From assembly GCF_000374305.1 (NCBI RefSeq), contig NZ_KB894093.1:1550001-1614000 (forward strand): a DNA stretch of 64,000 bases, in the 5' to 3' direction. Shown piece after piece: positions 8,225-17,410 of this stretch. The stretch comes from Actinomadura flavalba DSM 45200 (lineage in GTDB: Bacteria > Actinomycetota > Actinomycetes > Streptosporangiales > Streptosporangiaceae). Each line of letters opens with the position of its first letter. Positions within the stretch are counted from its first letter, which is position 1. The notes beneath the pieces are model-generated. The model was not told where the DNA came from and did not search any database. It was given only the letters and a program-made list of their open reading frames with translations. Both the position numbers and the translations under genes were made by a program.

Positions 8225-8970
8225 CCCCGCACCCCCGGCCCACACCAACGTTCCGGCCCGCCAACGCGCAGCCCCACCTCCACCCGGGCGCCCCGCGCAT
8301 GAACCCGGGCCCCCGGCCGACCCGACCCGCCGCCGCGCAACTCCCTGCGCACCCGACAGGCTCACGTAGGGACCTCCGGGCCGCACGTGCGCCCCGGCCG
8401 GTACGCGCTCGCGCGGAAGGCCCGCGCATAAGCCTGCGGCCCCGGGCTGTACTGGCGCCTCGGCTGGTCCGCGCTCGCGCTCGCTTTGAGGGTTCGCGTA
8501 TGGACCCGCACCGCCAGGCCGTGCCGGTACCTCAGCTCGCTCGGGTGCAGGTCCGTGCTCGTTCGGGCGGCCCGCATATGCCCTCGCGACCCCAGGCCGC
8601 ACGTGCGCCTCGGCCCGCCGACGCGCAGTTCCTTGCTCATCCGACAGCCCGGCGTAGGGACCTCCGGGCCGTACGGGCGCCTTGGTCGGTGCGCGCTCGC
8701 GCGGAAGGTTCGCGTATGAGCCTGCGGCGTCGGGTTGTGCGGGTGCCTCGGGCGGGGTGTGTGCGGGTTCGTGGTCGCTTGGAGGATTTGCGTGTGGGTC
8801 TGCGATGCCGGGCCGTGATGCCTCGGCTGGGTCGCGTGCGGGTTCGGGCTCGGTTGGGGGCCTGGGTCGGGGTGGGCTGGGCTGGGCTGGGTGTGCGCGT
8901 CGTGGCCGTTGTTGGGGGCGGTCGGTTCTCTTGGGTGGGGCGGGATGCGGGCGGGCGGAGGTGAGGGCGC
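8217..8970. repeat. Non-coding tract with decayed copies of the preceding gene end, then G-rich leader
   Basis: The string GCGTATGA seen at the deacetylase stop (8217) reappears with variations near 8297, 8426, 8497, 8572, 8711 and 8790, embedded in related 70-80 bp units. The blocks 8316-8437 and 8606-8726 are long direct repeats of each other. From about 8745 the tract becomes G/T-rich (GCTGGGCTGGGCTGGGTGTG). A frame of 247 codons starts on the ATGA, but its product is an Arg/Pro/Ala repeat without family features, so I do not call a gene. Confidence 0.65.
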
Positions 8971-8971
8971 G

Positions 8972-10084
8972 GTGCGGGTGTTGCATGTGATCACCGGGTT
9001 GGGCCAGGGCGGTGCGGAGCGGCAGCTCGTCGGGCTGCTGCGGCGGGCGGCCGTGGAGTGCGAGGTCGTGGCGCTCACCAACGCCGGGTCGGTCGCGGGG
9101 GAGATCCGGGCACTGGGCGTGCCGGTGCACGACCTCGGCATGCGCGGCAACCGCGACCTGGCCGCGCTGCCGCGACTCGTCCGGATCATGCGGGACGGGC
9201 GGTTCGACGTCGTCCACACGCATCTGTACCGGGCGTGCGTCTTCGGGCGGATCGCCGCGCGGATGGCGGGCATCCGGCGGATCGTCGCGACCGAGCACTC
9301 GCTCGGTGACGGCGAGATCGAGGGCCGCCGGGCGCACGTCGCCGTCCGCGCCCTGTACCGCGCCACCGAACGGCTCGGGACGGTGACCGTCGCGGTGTCC
9401 CCGACCGTCGCGGAACGGCTGCGCGGGTGGGGCGTCCCGGGCGACCGCATCACCGTCATCCCCAACGGGCTCGACCCCGCCGAGTTCGCCTACGCGGCCG
9501 ACCGCCGCGCCGCCGTCCGCGCCGACCTCGGCATCGACGCGGGCGAGGCGGTCGTCGGCGCGATCGGACGGCTGGTGCCGAGCAAGCGGTTCGACCTCCT
9601 CATCGACGCGTTCGCGGACCTGCCCGGCGGCACCCTGCTGCTCGCCGGGGACGGCCCCGAACGCGCCGCGCTGGAGCGGCGGGCGGCGCCGCTCGGCCGC
9701 CGCGTCCGCTTCCTCGGCGAGACCGGCGACGCCGCCGGCGTCCTCGCCGCGCTGGACGTGTACGCCGTCCCGTCCGTCCAGGAGACGTTCGGGTTGAGCG
9801 TGCTGGAGGCGATGGCGTCGGGCCTGCCGGTCCTGTACACGCGCTGCCCCGCCGTGGACGACGTCCCCGCCGAGCTCGCCCCCTACGCCGAGCGGCTTCC
9901 CACCGACGTCGCGGCCTGGCGTGCGGCGCTGGCCCGGTTCGACCGGCCGCCCGCCGCGCGGCTGCCGGTGCCGCCGGTCGTCGCGCACTACGACCTCGAT
10001 CCGCTCGCCCGCGCGCTCGCTGACCTGTACGGCGCGGGCCGTCCGACCGTCCGCACCCCACCTCGCCAGGAGACGCACCGATGA
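8972..10084 (+). CDS. GT4 glycosyltransferase
   Basis: 370 residues, GT-B fold, retaining GT4 family. It opens MRVLHVITGLGQGGAE, the usual nucleotide-sugar transferase start, and the C-terminal domain has the EX7E motif in ETFGLSVLEAMASG. It would add a sugar to the lipid-linked acceptor in the cytosol. I start at GTG 8972 because GGAGG lies ten bases upstream and the protein then begins at the conserved beta strand; an in-frame ATG at 8945 is possible. It heads the second sub-operon and overlaps the Wzz-like gene by 4 bp. Confidence 0.92.
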   Translation: MRVLHVITGLGQGGAERQLVGLLRRAAVECEVVALTNAGSVAGEIRALGVPVHDLGMRGNRDLAALPRLVRIMRDGRFDVVHTHLYRACVFGRIAARMAGIRRIVATEHSLGDGEIEGRRAHVAVRALYRATERLGTVTVAVSPTVAERLRGWGVPGDRITVIPNGLDPAEFAYAADRRAAVRADLGIDAGEAVVGAIGRLVPSKRFDLLIDAFADLPGGTLLLAGDGPERAALERRAAPLGRRVRFLGETGDAAGVLAALDVYAVPSVQETFGLSVLEAMASGLPVLYTRCPAVDDVPAELAPYAERLPTDVAAWRAALARFDRPPAARLPVPPVVAHYDLDPLARALADLYGAGRPTVRTPPRQETHR

Positions 10085-10707
10085 AGCAGCCACCGGGACC
10101 TCTGCGGAGCCTGACCCGCGCGTTCGGCCTCGGCGCCGCGCTCGTCACCGCGGGCACCGCCGCCGGGGCGGGATACGCCCTGATCAAGACACCCGAGTAC
10201 ACCGCGACGGCCCACGTCATCGTGGTGACCGACGCGGACGACTCCGGCCCCGCCGCCGTGAACTTCGCCCAGGTCTACGGGCGCCTGGCGACGCTGCCGG
10301 AGACGCTGCGCTGGGGCGACCGGGAGTGGCCGTCGGGTTCGCCGCGCCGGGCGGCCGAGCACCTGCGCGCCTCGACGTCCCCGGACGCGCCGCTGATCCG
10401 CGTCACCGGCACGGCGACCGGCGCGTCCGACGCGGCGGCCTTCGCCAACGCGGGCGCCGACGCGCTCGTCCGCTTCGGCGCGGCCCGCCGCCAGGACACC
10501 GGCGTCCGCATCGCGCTGATGAGCGAGGCGACCCCGCCGCTGCGCCCCTCGTCTCCGCGCCTCCTGCTCGACATCGCGGTCGGCGCCGCCTCCGGCGTCC
10601 TGCTGGCGGGGCTCGCGGCGATGGCGGGCCTGCGCCCGACCCGTCGCCGCCGCTCCCCCGTCCCGACGCCCCCGGCGGACGCGCCCCGCGAGGAGGTCGC
10701 CCGATGA
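10081..10707 (+). CDS. Wzz-like polysaccharide co-polymerase (chain-length regulator)
   Basis: 208 residues with the two-membrane-helix plan of polysaccharide co-polymerases: a first helix near 18-37, a periplasmic-type middle beginning YTATAHVIVV, and a second helix near 160-182 followed by a basic proline-rich tail. It lacks a fused tyrosine-kinase domain. It probably controls chain length together with the Wzy-like protein at 4522-5892. ATGA overlaps join it to genes on both sides. Confidence 0.8.
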   Translation: MKQPPGPLRSLTRAFGLGAALVTAGTAAGAGYALIKTPEYTATAHVIVVTDADDSGPAAVNFAQVYGRLATLPETLRWGDREWPSGSPRRAAEHLRASTSPDAPLIRVTGTATGASDAAAFANAGADALVRFGAARRQDTGVRIALMSEATPPLRPSSPRLLLDIAVGAASGVLLAGLAAMAGLRPTRRRRSPVPTPPADAPREEVAR

Positions 10708-11810
10708 CCAGCGCACCGGCCGTGACGTTGGTGGGCACCGCGTGGGAGGTGGAGACGCGCCGGGACGACGGAGCGTTCGACGCCCTCGCCGGGGAGTGGC
10801 GTGACCTCTACGCGCGGTGTCCGGCGGCCACGCCGTTCCAGTCGGCGGGGTGGCTCGCCGGGTGGTGGCGGAGCAAGGGACGGCCGGGCGCGTTGCGGCT
10901 CGTGCTCGTCCGGCACCGGGGGCGGCTGGTGGCGGCGGCGCCGCTGTACCGGGTCCGGCGGTGGGGGCTGCCGGTGCTGGTGCCGGTCGGCGGGGGACAG
11001 AGCGACTTCACCGACGTCCTGATGGACCCGGTGCACGCCGACCGCAGCCTCGGCGTCCTCGCCGGGGCACTACGGGCGGAACGTGGAGCGGTGGCGCTCG
11101 ACCTCCCGGAGGTGCGTCCCGGCGCGGTCGCGCACCTGCTCGCCGCGCGGTGGCCGGGACGGGTCTGGACGGCGCCGGGTTCCACCTGCCTTCAGGTGCC
11201 CGCGCGTCCGATCGCCGAACTGCTCGGGACGCTGCCGGGGCGCACGGCGGGGAAGGCGCGCGCCAAGCTGCGGAAGGTCGACGCGAGCGGCGTCGTGGTG
11301 ACGTCGGTGGACGCGGCGGGCGCCGCCGAGGCCGTCGGACGGCTTCTCGACCTGCACGTCCGGCAGTGGCGCGGCCGGGGCCTGAACCCCGAGCACGCGC
11401 GGGACGGTTTCCGGCGGCATCTCGCCTCGGCCGTCCCCGACATGATCGCGCACGGTGACGCGGCCCTGTTCGAGTACCGCGTCGACGGCGCGGTCGTCGC
11501 GAGCGACCTCGCGCTCATCGGGCACGACACGGTGGGCGCCTATCTCTACGGCGCCGACCCAGCCCTCCGCGACCGCCTCGACGTGACGCTGATGCTCCTC
11601 CGCCAGGACCTCGCCCTCGCGGCCTCGCGCGGCGTCCGCCACTTCAGCATGCTGCGCGGCACCGAGCCCTACAAGGCGAAGTGGCGCCCCACGGCGGAAG
11701 TAAGCTCGCGCCTGATCCTCGGCAGCTCCCCCCTCGCCCCGGCCTACGCCACCCCGGCCCACCACCGCGCCACCATCGCGGCCGCGACCCGATCCCACCG
11801 CCGTCCATGA
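10704..11810 (+). CDS. BioF2/CelD-type GNAT acyltransferase
   Basis: 368 residues, resembling the GNAT-fold BioF2-like (CelD/BcsL) acyltransferases often found in exopolysaccharide loci. The typical signs are ATPFQSAGWLAGWW near the N-terminus, LDLHVRQWRGRG in the middle and the MLRGTEPYKAKW end that closes the acetyl-CoA fold. It likely N- or O-acylates a sugar or sugar-linked amine of the polymer. The gene closes the second sub-operon, after which another repeat-rich spacer begins. Confidence 0.83.
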   Translation: MTSAPAVTLVGTAWEVETRRDDGAFDALAGEWRDLYARCPAATPFQSAGWLAGWWRSKGRPGALRLVLVRHRGRLVAAAPLYRVRRWGLPVLVPVGGGQSDFTDVLMDPVHADRSLGVLAGALRAERGAVALDLPEVRPGAVAHLLAARWPGRVWTAPGSTCLQVPARPIAELLGTLPGRTAGKARAKLRKVDASGVVVTSVDAAGAAEAVGRLLDLHVRQWRGRGLNPEHARDGFRRHLASAVPDMIAHGDAALFEYRVDGAVVASDLALIGHDTVGAYLYGADPALRDRLDVTLMLLRQDLALAASRGVRHFSMLRGTEPYKAKWRPTAEVSSRLILGSSPLAPAYATPAHHRATIAAATRSHRRP

Positions 11811-12072
11811 GCCCCGCACCGGGGCCCGCCCTCGCGCGCGCTCCGCGCCGCCTTCCTGTCCCGGGACCGCCTGGTCACGGCGGCGCACCCGCGCCAGGGT
11901 TCGCCCTCGCGGGCGCTCCGCGCCGTGCGGCGCGCTGCGGTTGCGCGGGTGGGCTTCTCAGTGGGGCGTTGGTCCTGTTCTCCATGCCGGTTCGGGGCTG
12001 GGTCGTGTGTGAGTGGGTCGGGATGGCTCGGGCTGGGGCCTTGTCGGTGGGGTGGGAAGGGGTGGTGTGGTG
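11811..12072. other. Spacer with short direct repeats and G/T-rich leader
   Basis: Two copies of a GCCCTCGCG-GCGCTCCGCGCCG block lie about 80 bp apart (11829 and 11903). They are followed by a G/T-rich stretch (11990-12066) much like the one before the GT4 gene at 8972. No gene is seen. Confidence 0.5.
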
Positions 12073-13203
12073 ATGCGGGTCTTGCATGTGGCGCAGCCGG
12101 TTGACGGTGGGGTGGCGCGGTATGTGCGGGCGGTCGTGCGGGATCAGCGGGCGCGGGGCTGGGAGGTGGCCGTGGCGTGCCCTCGTGAGGGGGCGCTGGG
12201 CGGGTGGTTGCGGCGGGACGGGGTGACGCATCTGCCGTGGGAGGCGGGGCGGGCGCCGTCGCCGGGGACGGTCCGGGAGGCGTGGGCGCTGCGCCGGGTC
12301 GTGCGGGGGTTCGCGCCCGATCTCGTCCACCTGCATTCGGCCAAGGCCGGGCTCGCCGGGCGGCTGGTGCGGCAGCCCGCGCCGGTGCTGTTCCAGCCGC
12401 ACGGATGGTCGTGGCTCGCGGCGACGTCCGCGCAGGCGGCGGCCAGCAGGGCCTGGGAGCGGTGGGCGGCGCGGCGCGCCGCGCGGGTCGTGTGCGTCGG
12501 GACGGGGGAGTTCGAGCAGGGACGGGACTGCCGGGTCGAGGCGCGGTACGCGGTCGTGCGGAACGGCGTCGATCTGCGCCGCTTCGAGGCCGCGGACGCC
12601 GGGGAGCGCGCCGCCGCGCGCGCCGCGCTCGGGTTGCCCGCCGCGCCGCTGGCGGTGTGCGTGGGGCGGGTCACGCGGCAGAAGGGTCAGGACGTCCTGC
12701 TGGACGCCTGGCCGCTGGTGCGCCGTCGTCGGCCCGACGCCGTGCTGGCGGTCGTCGGCGGCGGCGCCGAACGGCTTCCGCCGCAGCCCGGCGTGGTGAC
12801 CGTGTCCGAGGTGGACGACACGCGGCCCTGGCTCGCCGCCGCGGACGTCGTCGTGCTGCCCTCCCGCTGGGAGGGGCTGCCGCTGACGGCGCTGGAGGCG
12901 CTCGCGACCGGCCGTTCCCTCGTCGCGTCGGACGTGCCGGGGCTGACGGAGGTCGTCACGCCGCCGGTCGGCGCGCTGGTCCCGCCGGACGACGCGCCCG
13001 CCCTCGCCGCCGCCGTCGCCGCCCGGCTGGACGACCCGGCCCTGGCCGACGCCGAGGGCACCGCCGCGCGCACGATCGCCCACGAGTACGACGAGGACGC
13101 GACCCTCGCCGCCCTCGCCGCCCTGAGCACCGACGTCAGCGGCGTCCCGACCCCCGGCACGACAACCGACCAGGACACGGCGACGTCCCCCGCACCGAAC
13201 TGA
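12073..13203 (+). CDS. GT4 glycosyltransferase
   Basis: 376 residues, GT-B fold. It begins MRVLHVAQPVDGGVARYV, has the acceptor-side PHGWSW segment, VGRVTRQKGQDVLLDAW at the start of the donor domain, and EX7E in EGLPLTALEALA. ATG 12073 is chosen because AAGGGG lies about eleven bases upstream and the conserved first strand starts there. It is a single gene facing the convergent GH26 gene. The last 30 residues are a Thr/Pro-rich tail not typical of the family. Confidence 0.9.
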   Translation: MRVLHVAQPVDGGVARYVRAVVRDQRARGWEVAVACPREGALGGWLRRDGVTHLPWEAGRAPSPGTVREAWALRRVVRGFAPDLVHLHSAKAGLAGRLVRQPAPVLFQPHGWSWLAATSAQAAASRAWERWAARRAARVVCVGTGEFEQGRDCRVEARYAVVRNGVDLRRFEAADAGERAAARAALGLPAAPLAVCVGRVTRQKGQDVLLDAWPLVRRRRPDAVLAVVGGGAERLPPQPGVVTVSEVDDTRPWLAAADVVVLPSRWEGLPLTALEALATGRSLVASDVPGLTEVVTPPVGALVPPDDAPALAAAVAARLDDPALADAEGTAARTIAHEYDEDATLAALAALSTDVSGVPTPGTTTDQDTATSPAPN

Positions 13204-13307
13204 ACATCCCCGTATGGCCTGACACTTACCGACTTTCCCCAAGCCCGACGTCCCCCGCTCTGGCGAGCTTGCCGACGGGGCTCGCCTCGCGTGGGGGTTG
13301 GCGGGAC

Positions 13308-14663
13308 TCAGGTGGGTGGTGTCTCGTTGCGGGGGGTCGGTGTGGGGTCGTCGGGTGTGGGGTCGGGTGGGCGTGCGGGTTGGGTGGTCGGCATGGTGGC
13401 CGGGTCTTCTGGGCGGGTCGGCGGGGTTTCCTGTGCGGGTGGTGGGGACCCCGGTTCGTTCGTGGGGCTGGCGTTGGACGGCGGTGCTGCGGCGGGCTCG
13501 GCGGGGACCGGGCGATCGGATGCGGTGTCGGCGGGAGCGGCGGGCTCGGCTTGCGTTTCGGTGGACGGGGACGGCGACGGCTCGGGGCTGATGGCGCTGG
13601 CGTCGGGCGTGGGTGAGGGCGAGGGGGACGCTTCGCCCGCGCCGCCGAAGAGGGCCCGGTAGACCTCGGACGAGCGCGGATTGCGGGTGCAGCGCCAGAC
13701 GCCGTGCGGGCAGTAGTCGCTGATGGTCTGGTAGGCGACGTTCTGCTGGGACATCCAGGCGTGCATGTTGCGGACGTAATCGGGGTTGTCGCCGTTGCGG
13801 AAGAGACCCCATTCGGGAAACGAGATCGGCTTTCCGCGTTCCTTGGCGAACTGCGCGTGCGCCTGGAGGCCGTACGGCTCGTCGATCATTTCCTGGAAGC
13901 CCATGTCGCGCGGCTGGTCGTAGCTGTCGGAGCCGATGATGTCGACGACGTCGTCGCCGGGGTAGCAGTCGGGCCAGGGGTGGGCGTCGCGCCCGCGGGT
14001 GGCGGTGAAGTCGAAGCGGAAACGGGCGCCGGGAACGGCGCGCATGGCGGAGACGATGCGTCGCCAGTACGTTTTCCAGTCGTCCGGGGAGGGGCCGCAG
14101 CGGCCGGTGTAGGTGGTGCCGTTCATCTCCCAGCCGGGGACCAGGACGGTTTCGGCGAGCCCGGCGCCGACGAGCCTTTCGGCGAGCGTCCGGAAATGCT
14201 TGTCGAAGCCGCCCCGGGCTCCGGCGCGCAGGAGGGTGCGGACGGCGCGGTCGGGGCGTCCGGCCTCGTTGGGCGTCAGCATCGGCACGTTGAGCACGAA
14301 GAGGCGCCCGGGCGCGGCGCGGTACCACTCGGACCAGGGGCGGATGATCCAGTCGGGGCCTTCGACGCCGCGCCAGCTCTCGCCGGGCAGGTAGGTGTGA
14401 CCGACGTTGACGGTCGTGCCGAGCCACCGTTCGAACTCGGCGATGCGGGCGGCGCCGGCGGCGTCGGAGCCGAGGAAGGCGCCGATCGGCGCGGACGCCC
14501 GCACCTGCGCGGCGGGGCGCACTTTGGTCCAGACGCTCTGCGCGGTCAGTGTGATCACTGCGAGGACCGTCACGAGCGCTACCGAGAAGTGTCCGTGCGG
14601 GGTAAAAATCCGCCGTCGTAATCTGTCCGGGCGGCGATTGCGATGGAAGGCGTCCGTCCCCAT
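13308..14663 (-). CDS. Membrane-anchored GH26-like glycoside hydrolase (beta-mannanase type)
   Basis: 451 residues. An Arg-rich start is followed by a single membrane helix (about 27-43), so the enzyme is anchored outside the membrane. The catalytic domain (about 60-340) matches GH26: the acid/base Glu179 lies in GWEMNG and the nucleophile Glu284 in SFPEWGLF. Residues 345-451 form a Ser/Pro/Thr-rich wall-spanning tail. It is read toward the glycosyltransferase at 12073 and divergently from the ATP-grasp gene. It may trim or release the exopolysaccharide made by this locus. Substrate is inferred from family only. Confidence 0.85.
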   Translation of the reverse strand: MGTDAFHRNRRPDRLRRRIFTPHGHFSVALVTVLAVITLTAQSVWTKVRPAAQVRASAPIGAFLGSDAAGAARIAEFERWLGTTVNVGHTYLPGESWRGVEGPDWIIRPWSEWYRAAPGRLFVLNVPMLTPNEAGRPDRAVRTLLRAGARGGFDKHFRTLAERLVGAGLAETVLVPGWEMNGTTYTGRCGPSPDDWKTYWRRIVSAMRAVPGARFRFDFTATRGRDAHPWPDCYPGDDVVDIIGSDSYDQPRDMGFQEMIDEPYGLQAHAQFAKERGKPISFPEWGLFRNGDNPDYVRNMHAWMSQQNVAYQTISDYCPHGVWRCTRNPRSSEVYRALFGGAGEASPSPSPTPDASAISPEPSPSPSTETQAEPAAPADTASDRPVPAEPAAAPPSNASPTNEPGSPPPAQETPPTRPEDPATMPTTQPARPPDPTPDDPTPTPRNETPPT

Positions 14664-14778
14664 GCGTAACGTATGCCCGTGGAACAGGGGGCCGAACAGA
14701 CCGACAGGTCAGGGCGCGACAAAACCTCACCGCTCGCACCGATCCCCCCGGCGCCCGAGATCATCGACAAATGATGGA

Positions 14779-16035
14779 ATGCGAACTTCGATGCTAATCG
14801 ACGGAATGGTCCCAAGCGTCCCGGATCTGGATACCGGTCTGCCCGTCGTCCTGCTGCGCACGGACCCCAACCCCTTCCATCACGGCACGCTCGGCGCGAT
14901 CCGCTCGCTCGGCCGCCGGGGCGTCGCGGTGCACGCGGCGCTCGCGGGCCGCACCGAACCGGTCGCCGCCTCCCGGCACCTGCGCGCCGCGCACACCGGC
15001 TGGCCCGGCCCGGACGAGCCCGCCGCCCTGCGGCAGCGCCTCGCGGGCCTCGCCCACCGCATCGGCGCCCGTCCGCTGCTGGTCCCGCTGGACGACGCGG
15101 GCGCCATCTACGCCGCCGAGAACTCGGCCGAGCTGGCGCAGTGGTACGTCCTGCCCCCGCAGGACCCGGACGCCCCCCGCCGCGTCGCCGACAAGGACGC
15201 GCTCACGGCCGCCTGCGAGCGGCGCGGCATCCCCGTCCCCGAGACCCACCGCCCCACGAACCGCGACGAACTGCGCGACGCGGTCGCCGCGCTCGGCCTG
15301 CCGCTGGTCGCGAAGTGGTCCCGCCCGTGGCTGCTGCCGTCCGGTTCCCGCAGCACGTGGCTGGTGCGCACCGTCGCCGAGGCCCGCGCGCTGCCGGTCG
15401 GCGCGGACGGCCCCGGCGGGCCGCTGCTGCTCCAGCGCCTGGTCCCGTCCGGCGGCGGCGACTGGTTCTTCCACGGCTACTTCGACGGCGACGGCCGCTG
15501 CCTCTTCGGCGCGACGGGCCGCAAGCACGTCTCCTACCCCGACGACACCGGCCACACGGTCGCGGGCGAGTGGGTCGACCGGCCGGAGCTGGCCGAGCAG
15601 GCGTGCCGCCTCGTCGGCGCGCTCGGCTACCGCGGCGTCGTCGATCTCGACCTCCGGTTCGACCCGGGCGCGGGCGTGTACCGGCTGCTCGACTTCAACC
15701 CGCGGCTCGGCGCGCAGTTCCGCCTGTTCGAGGACGCGCGCGGCCTCGACCTCGTCCGCACCCTGCACCTCGACGCGTCGGGCCGTCCGGTCCCGCCCGT
15801 CGCCCCCCGCTACGGGCGCACGCTGCTCGTAGAGAACCAGTTCCTGCGCCGCACGCTCGGTTCGCGCGGCGCGGTCGCCCGGTTCCGCGACCTGGCCGCC
15901 ACCGGCGACCTCGCGTGGTACGACCGCGGCGACCTCGGGCCCTTCCTCGCGATGGGCCGCCACAGCCTGACGCGCGTGGCCGGGCGGGCCTTGGTCCGCG
16001 CCCGGGCGGGCGCCGGAACCAAGGGGGAGAGATGA
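14779..16035 (+). CDS. ATP-grasp domain ligase in the exopolysaccharide locus
   Basis: About 418 residues. The N-terminal Rossmann-like part has FHHGTLGAIRSLGRRG. It is followed by an ATP-grasp core with PLVAKWSRP (Lys for ATP), LLLQRLVP, and the metal-binding DLDLRFD and DFNPRLG strands. Such enzymes form amide or peptide bonds using a carboxylate, ATP and an amine. Three in-frame ATGs (14779, 14791, 14806) are possible; none has a strong ribosome binding site. It overlaps the FAD enzyme gene by 4 bp, so the two probably work in sequence, perhaps attaching and oxidising an amine substituent. Confidence 0.83.
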   Translation: MRTSMLIDGMVPSVPDLDTGLPVVLLRTDPNPFHHGTLGAIRSLGRRGVAVHAALAGRTEPVAASRHLRAAHTGWPGPDEPAALRQRLAGLAHRIGARPLLVPLDDAGAIYAAENSAELAQWYVLPPQDPDAPRRVADKDALTAACERRGIPVPETHRPTNRDELRDAVAALGLPLVAKWSRPWLLPSGSRSTWLVRTVAEARALPVGADGPGGPLLLQRLVPSGGGDWFFHGYFDGDGRCLFGATGRKHVSYPDDTGHTVAGEWVDRPELAEQACRLVGALGYRGVVDLDLRFDPGAGVYRLLDFNPRLGAQFRLFEDARGLDLVRTLHLDASGRPVPPVAPRYGRTLLVENQFLRRTLGSRGAVARFRDLAATGDLAWYDRGDLGPFLAMGRHSLTRVAGRALVRARAGAGTKGER

Positions 16036-17249
16036 CGCAGGGTGCGGCGCTCGACGCGGTCGTCGTCGGAGCGGGTCCGTACGGACTGTCGGTGGGCGCG
16101 CATCTGCGCGGGCATGGCGCGGAGGTCCGCGTCATCGGGACGCCGATGGCGTTCTGGGCCGACCAGTTGCCGATCGGGATGCGGCTGAAGTCCGAGCCGT
16201 TCGCCTCCAGCCTGGGCGCGCCCCGGCCGGGGCTGACGTTCCCGGAGTACGCGCCGGGGTCCGGCATCGGCGACCCGATCCCGCTCGACACGTTCGTCGC
16301 GTACGGGCGCTGGTTCGCGGAGCGGTGCGCGCCGCGCGCGGAGGAGACGCTGGCCGAGCGGATCGCGCCGGACGGCGACGCCTACCGGGTGGAGCTGGCG
16401 ACGGGCGAGAGCGTCCGGGCGGCGAACGTCGTCGTCGCGGTGGGCGTGGCGCTGTTCGCGCACCGTCCCGCCGAGTTGGACGGGCTGCCGCGCGAGCTGG
16501 CCTCGCACACGGTCGACCACCACGATCTCGGGGTGTTCCGGGGTAAGTCGGTCGCGATCGTCGGGGCGGGTCAGTCCGCGATCGAGACGGCGGTGCTGCT
16601 GGCCGAGAACGGCGCGCAGCCGACGGTGGTGGCGCGCGGCTCGGAGCTGGTCTGGAACGCGGTCCCGCAGGACGTCGCGGCGCGCGGCCTGTCGCCGGCG
16701 GGCCCGCCGGTGCACGGGCTCGGGCGCGGCTACCGCACCTGGATCTACTCGGAGTACCCGCAGCTCACCCGGCTGCTGCCGGCGGCGACGCGCCGCCGGA
16801 TCGTGCGGACGACGATGGGCCCGGCGGGTTCGTGGTGGCTGCGCGACCGGTTCGACGGCGTCGAGGTGCTGCTGGGCCGCCGGGTGGTCTCGGCGCGGGA
16901 GCGGTCGGGGCAGGTGGTGCTGCGCACGTCCGGGCGGGACGGCACGCGCGAGGTCGTCGCCGATCACGTGATCGCGGCGACGGGCTACGTCCCCGACCTC
17001 GACCGGATGACGGTGCTGACGCCGGAGCTGCGGGCCACGCTGGCCCGCCGCGACCGGTCGCCCCGGCTCGACCGCGGGTTCCAGACGTCGGCGAGCGGCC
17101 TGTACGTGACGGGTCTGCCGGCGGCGGCGTCGTTCGGGCCGGTGATGCGGTTCGTGCACGGGTCGGCGTTCGCGGCCGACCGGATCGCCCGGCATCTGGT
17201 GGCGCGTTCGGGCGGGACGCGGCGGACGTCGGAGCCGGTGCACGCCTGA
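16032..17249 (+). CDS. FAD/NAD(P)-dependent oxidoreductase (flavin monooxygenase-like)
   Basis: 405 residues with two dinucleotide-binding motifs: VVVGAGPYGLSVG at the N-terminus (FAD) and VAIVGAGQSAIETA near 175 (NAD(P)H), plus ATGYVPD near 315. This is the arrangement of the lysine/ornithine N-hydroxylase and related flavin monooxygenases. The substrate is unknown; coupling by ATGA to an ATP-grasp ligase suggests an amine-bearing intermediate. It is the last gene of the exopolysaccharide locus and is followed by a hairpin at 17267. Confidence 0.85.
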   Translation: MTQGAALDAVVVGAGPYGLSVGAHLRGHGAEVRVIGTPMAFWADQLPIGMRLKSEPFASSLGAPRPGLTFPEYAPGSGIGDPIPLDTFVAYGRWFAERCAPRAEETLAERIAPDGDAYRVELATGESVRAANVVVAVGVALFAHRPAELDGLPRELASHTVDHHDLGVFRGKSVAIVGAGQSAIETAVLLAENGAQPTVVARGSELVWNAVPQDVAARGLSPAGPPVHGLGRGYRTWIYSEYPQLTRLLPAATRRRIVRTTMGPAGSWWLRDRFDGVEVLLGRRVVSARERSGQVVLRTSGRDGTREVVADHVIAATGYVPDLDRMTVLTPELRATLARRDRSPRLDRGFQTSASGLYVTGLPAAASFGPVMRFVHGSAFAADRIARHLVARSGGTRRTSEPVHA

Positions 17250-17266
17250 CGAAACTGATCCGAAAT

Positions 17267-17291
17267 GCCCCGGTCCATCCTGGATCGGGGC
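17267..17291 (+). terminator. Terminator after the oxidoreductase gene
   Basis: GCCCCGGTCC and GGATCGGGGC pair over ten bases (one G-T wobble) around ATCCT and are followed by TTTC. It begins 17 bp after the stop codon at 17249. Confidence 0.6.
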
Positions 17292-17410
17292 TTTCGGCGT
17301 TGCGGTCGGGGTAAGTCCTTGGACTTCCGATTAGTTTCTGTGTGATCACCTTGCGGCAGGTCTGGAGCGAGACGGGTGTCGAATCCGTCGCGCGAAAGAT
17401 GGGAGACCGC

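Noticed and set aside
8221..8964. A 247-codon frame starting on the ATGA of the deacetylase stop
   Set aside because: The product is an Arg/Pro/Ala repeat made by degenerate DNA repeats, with no ribosome-binding logic beyond the overlap and no conserved motif.
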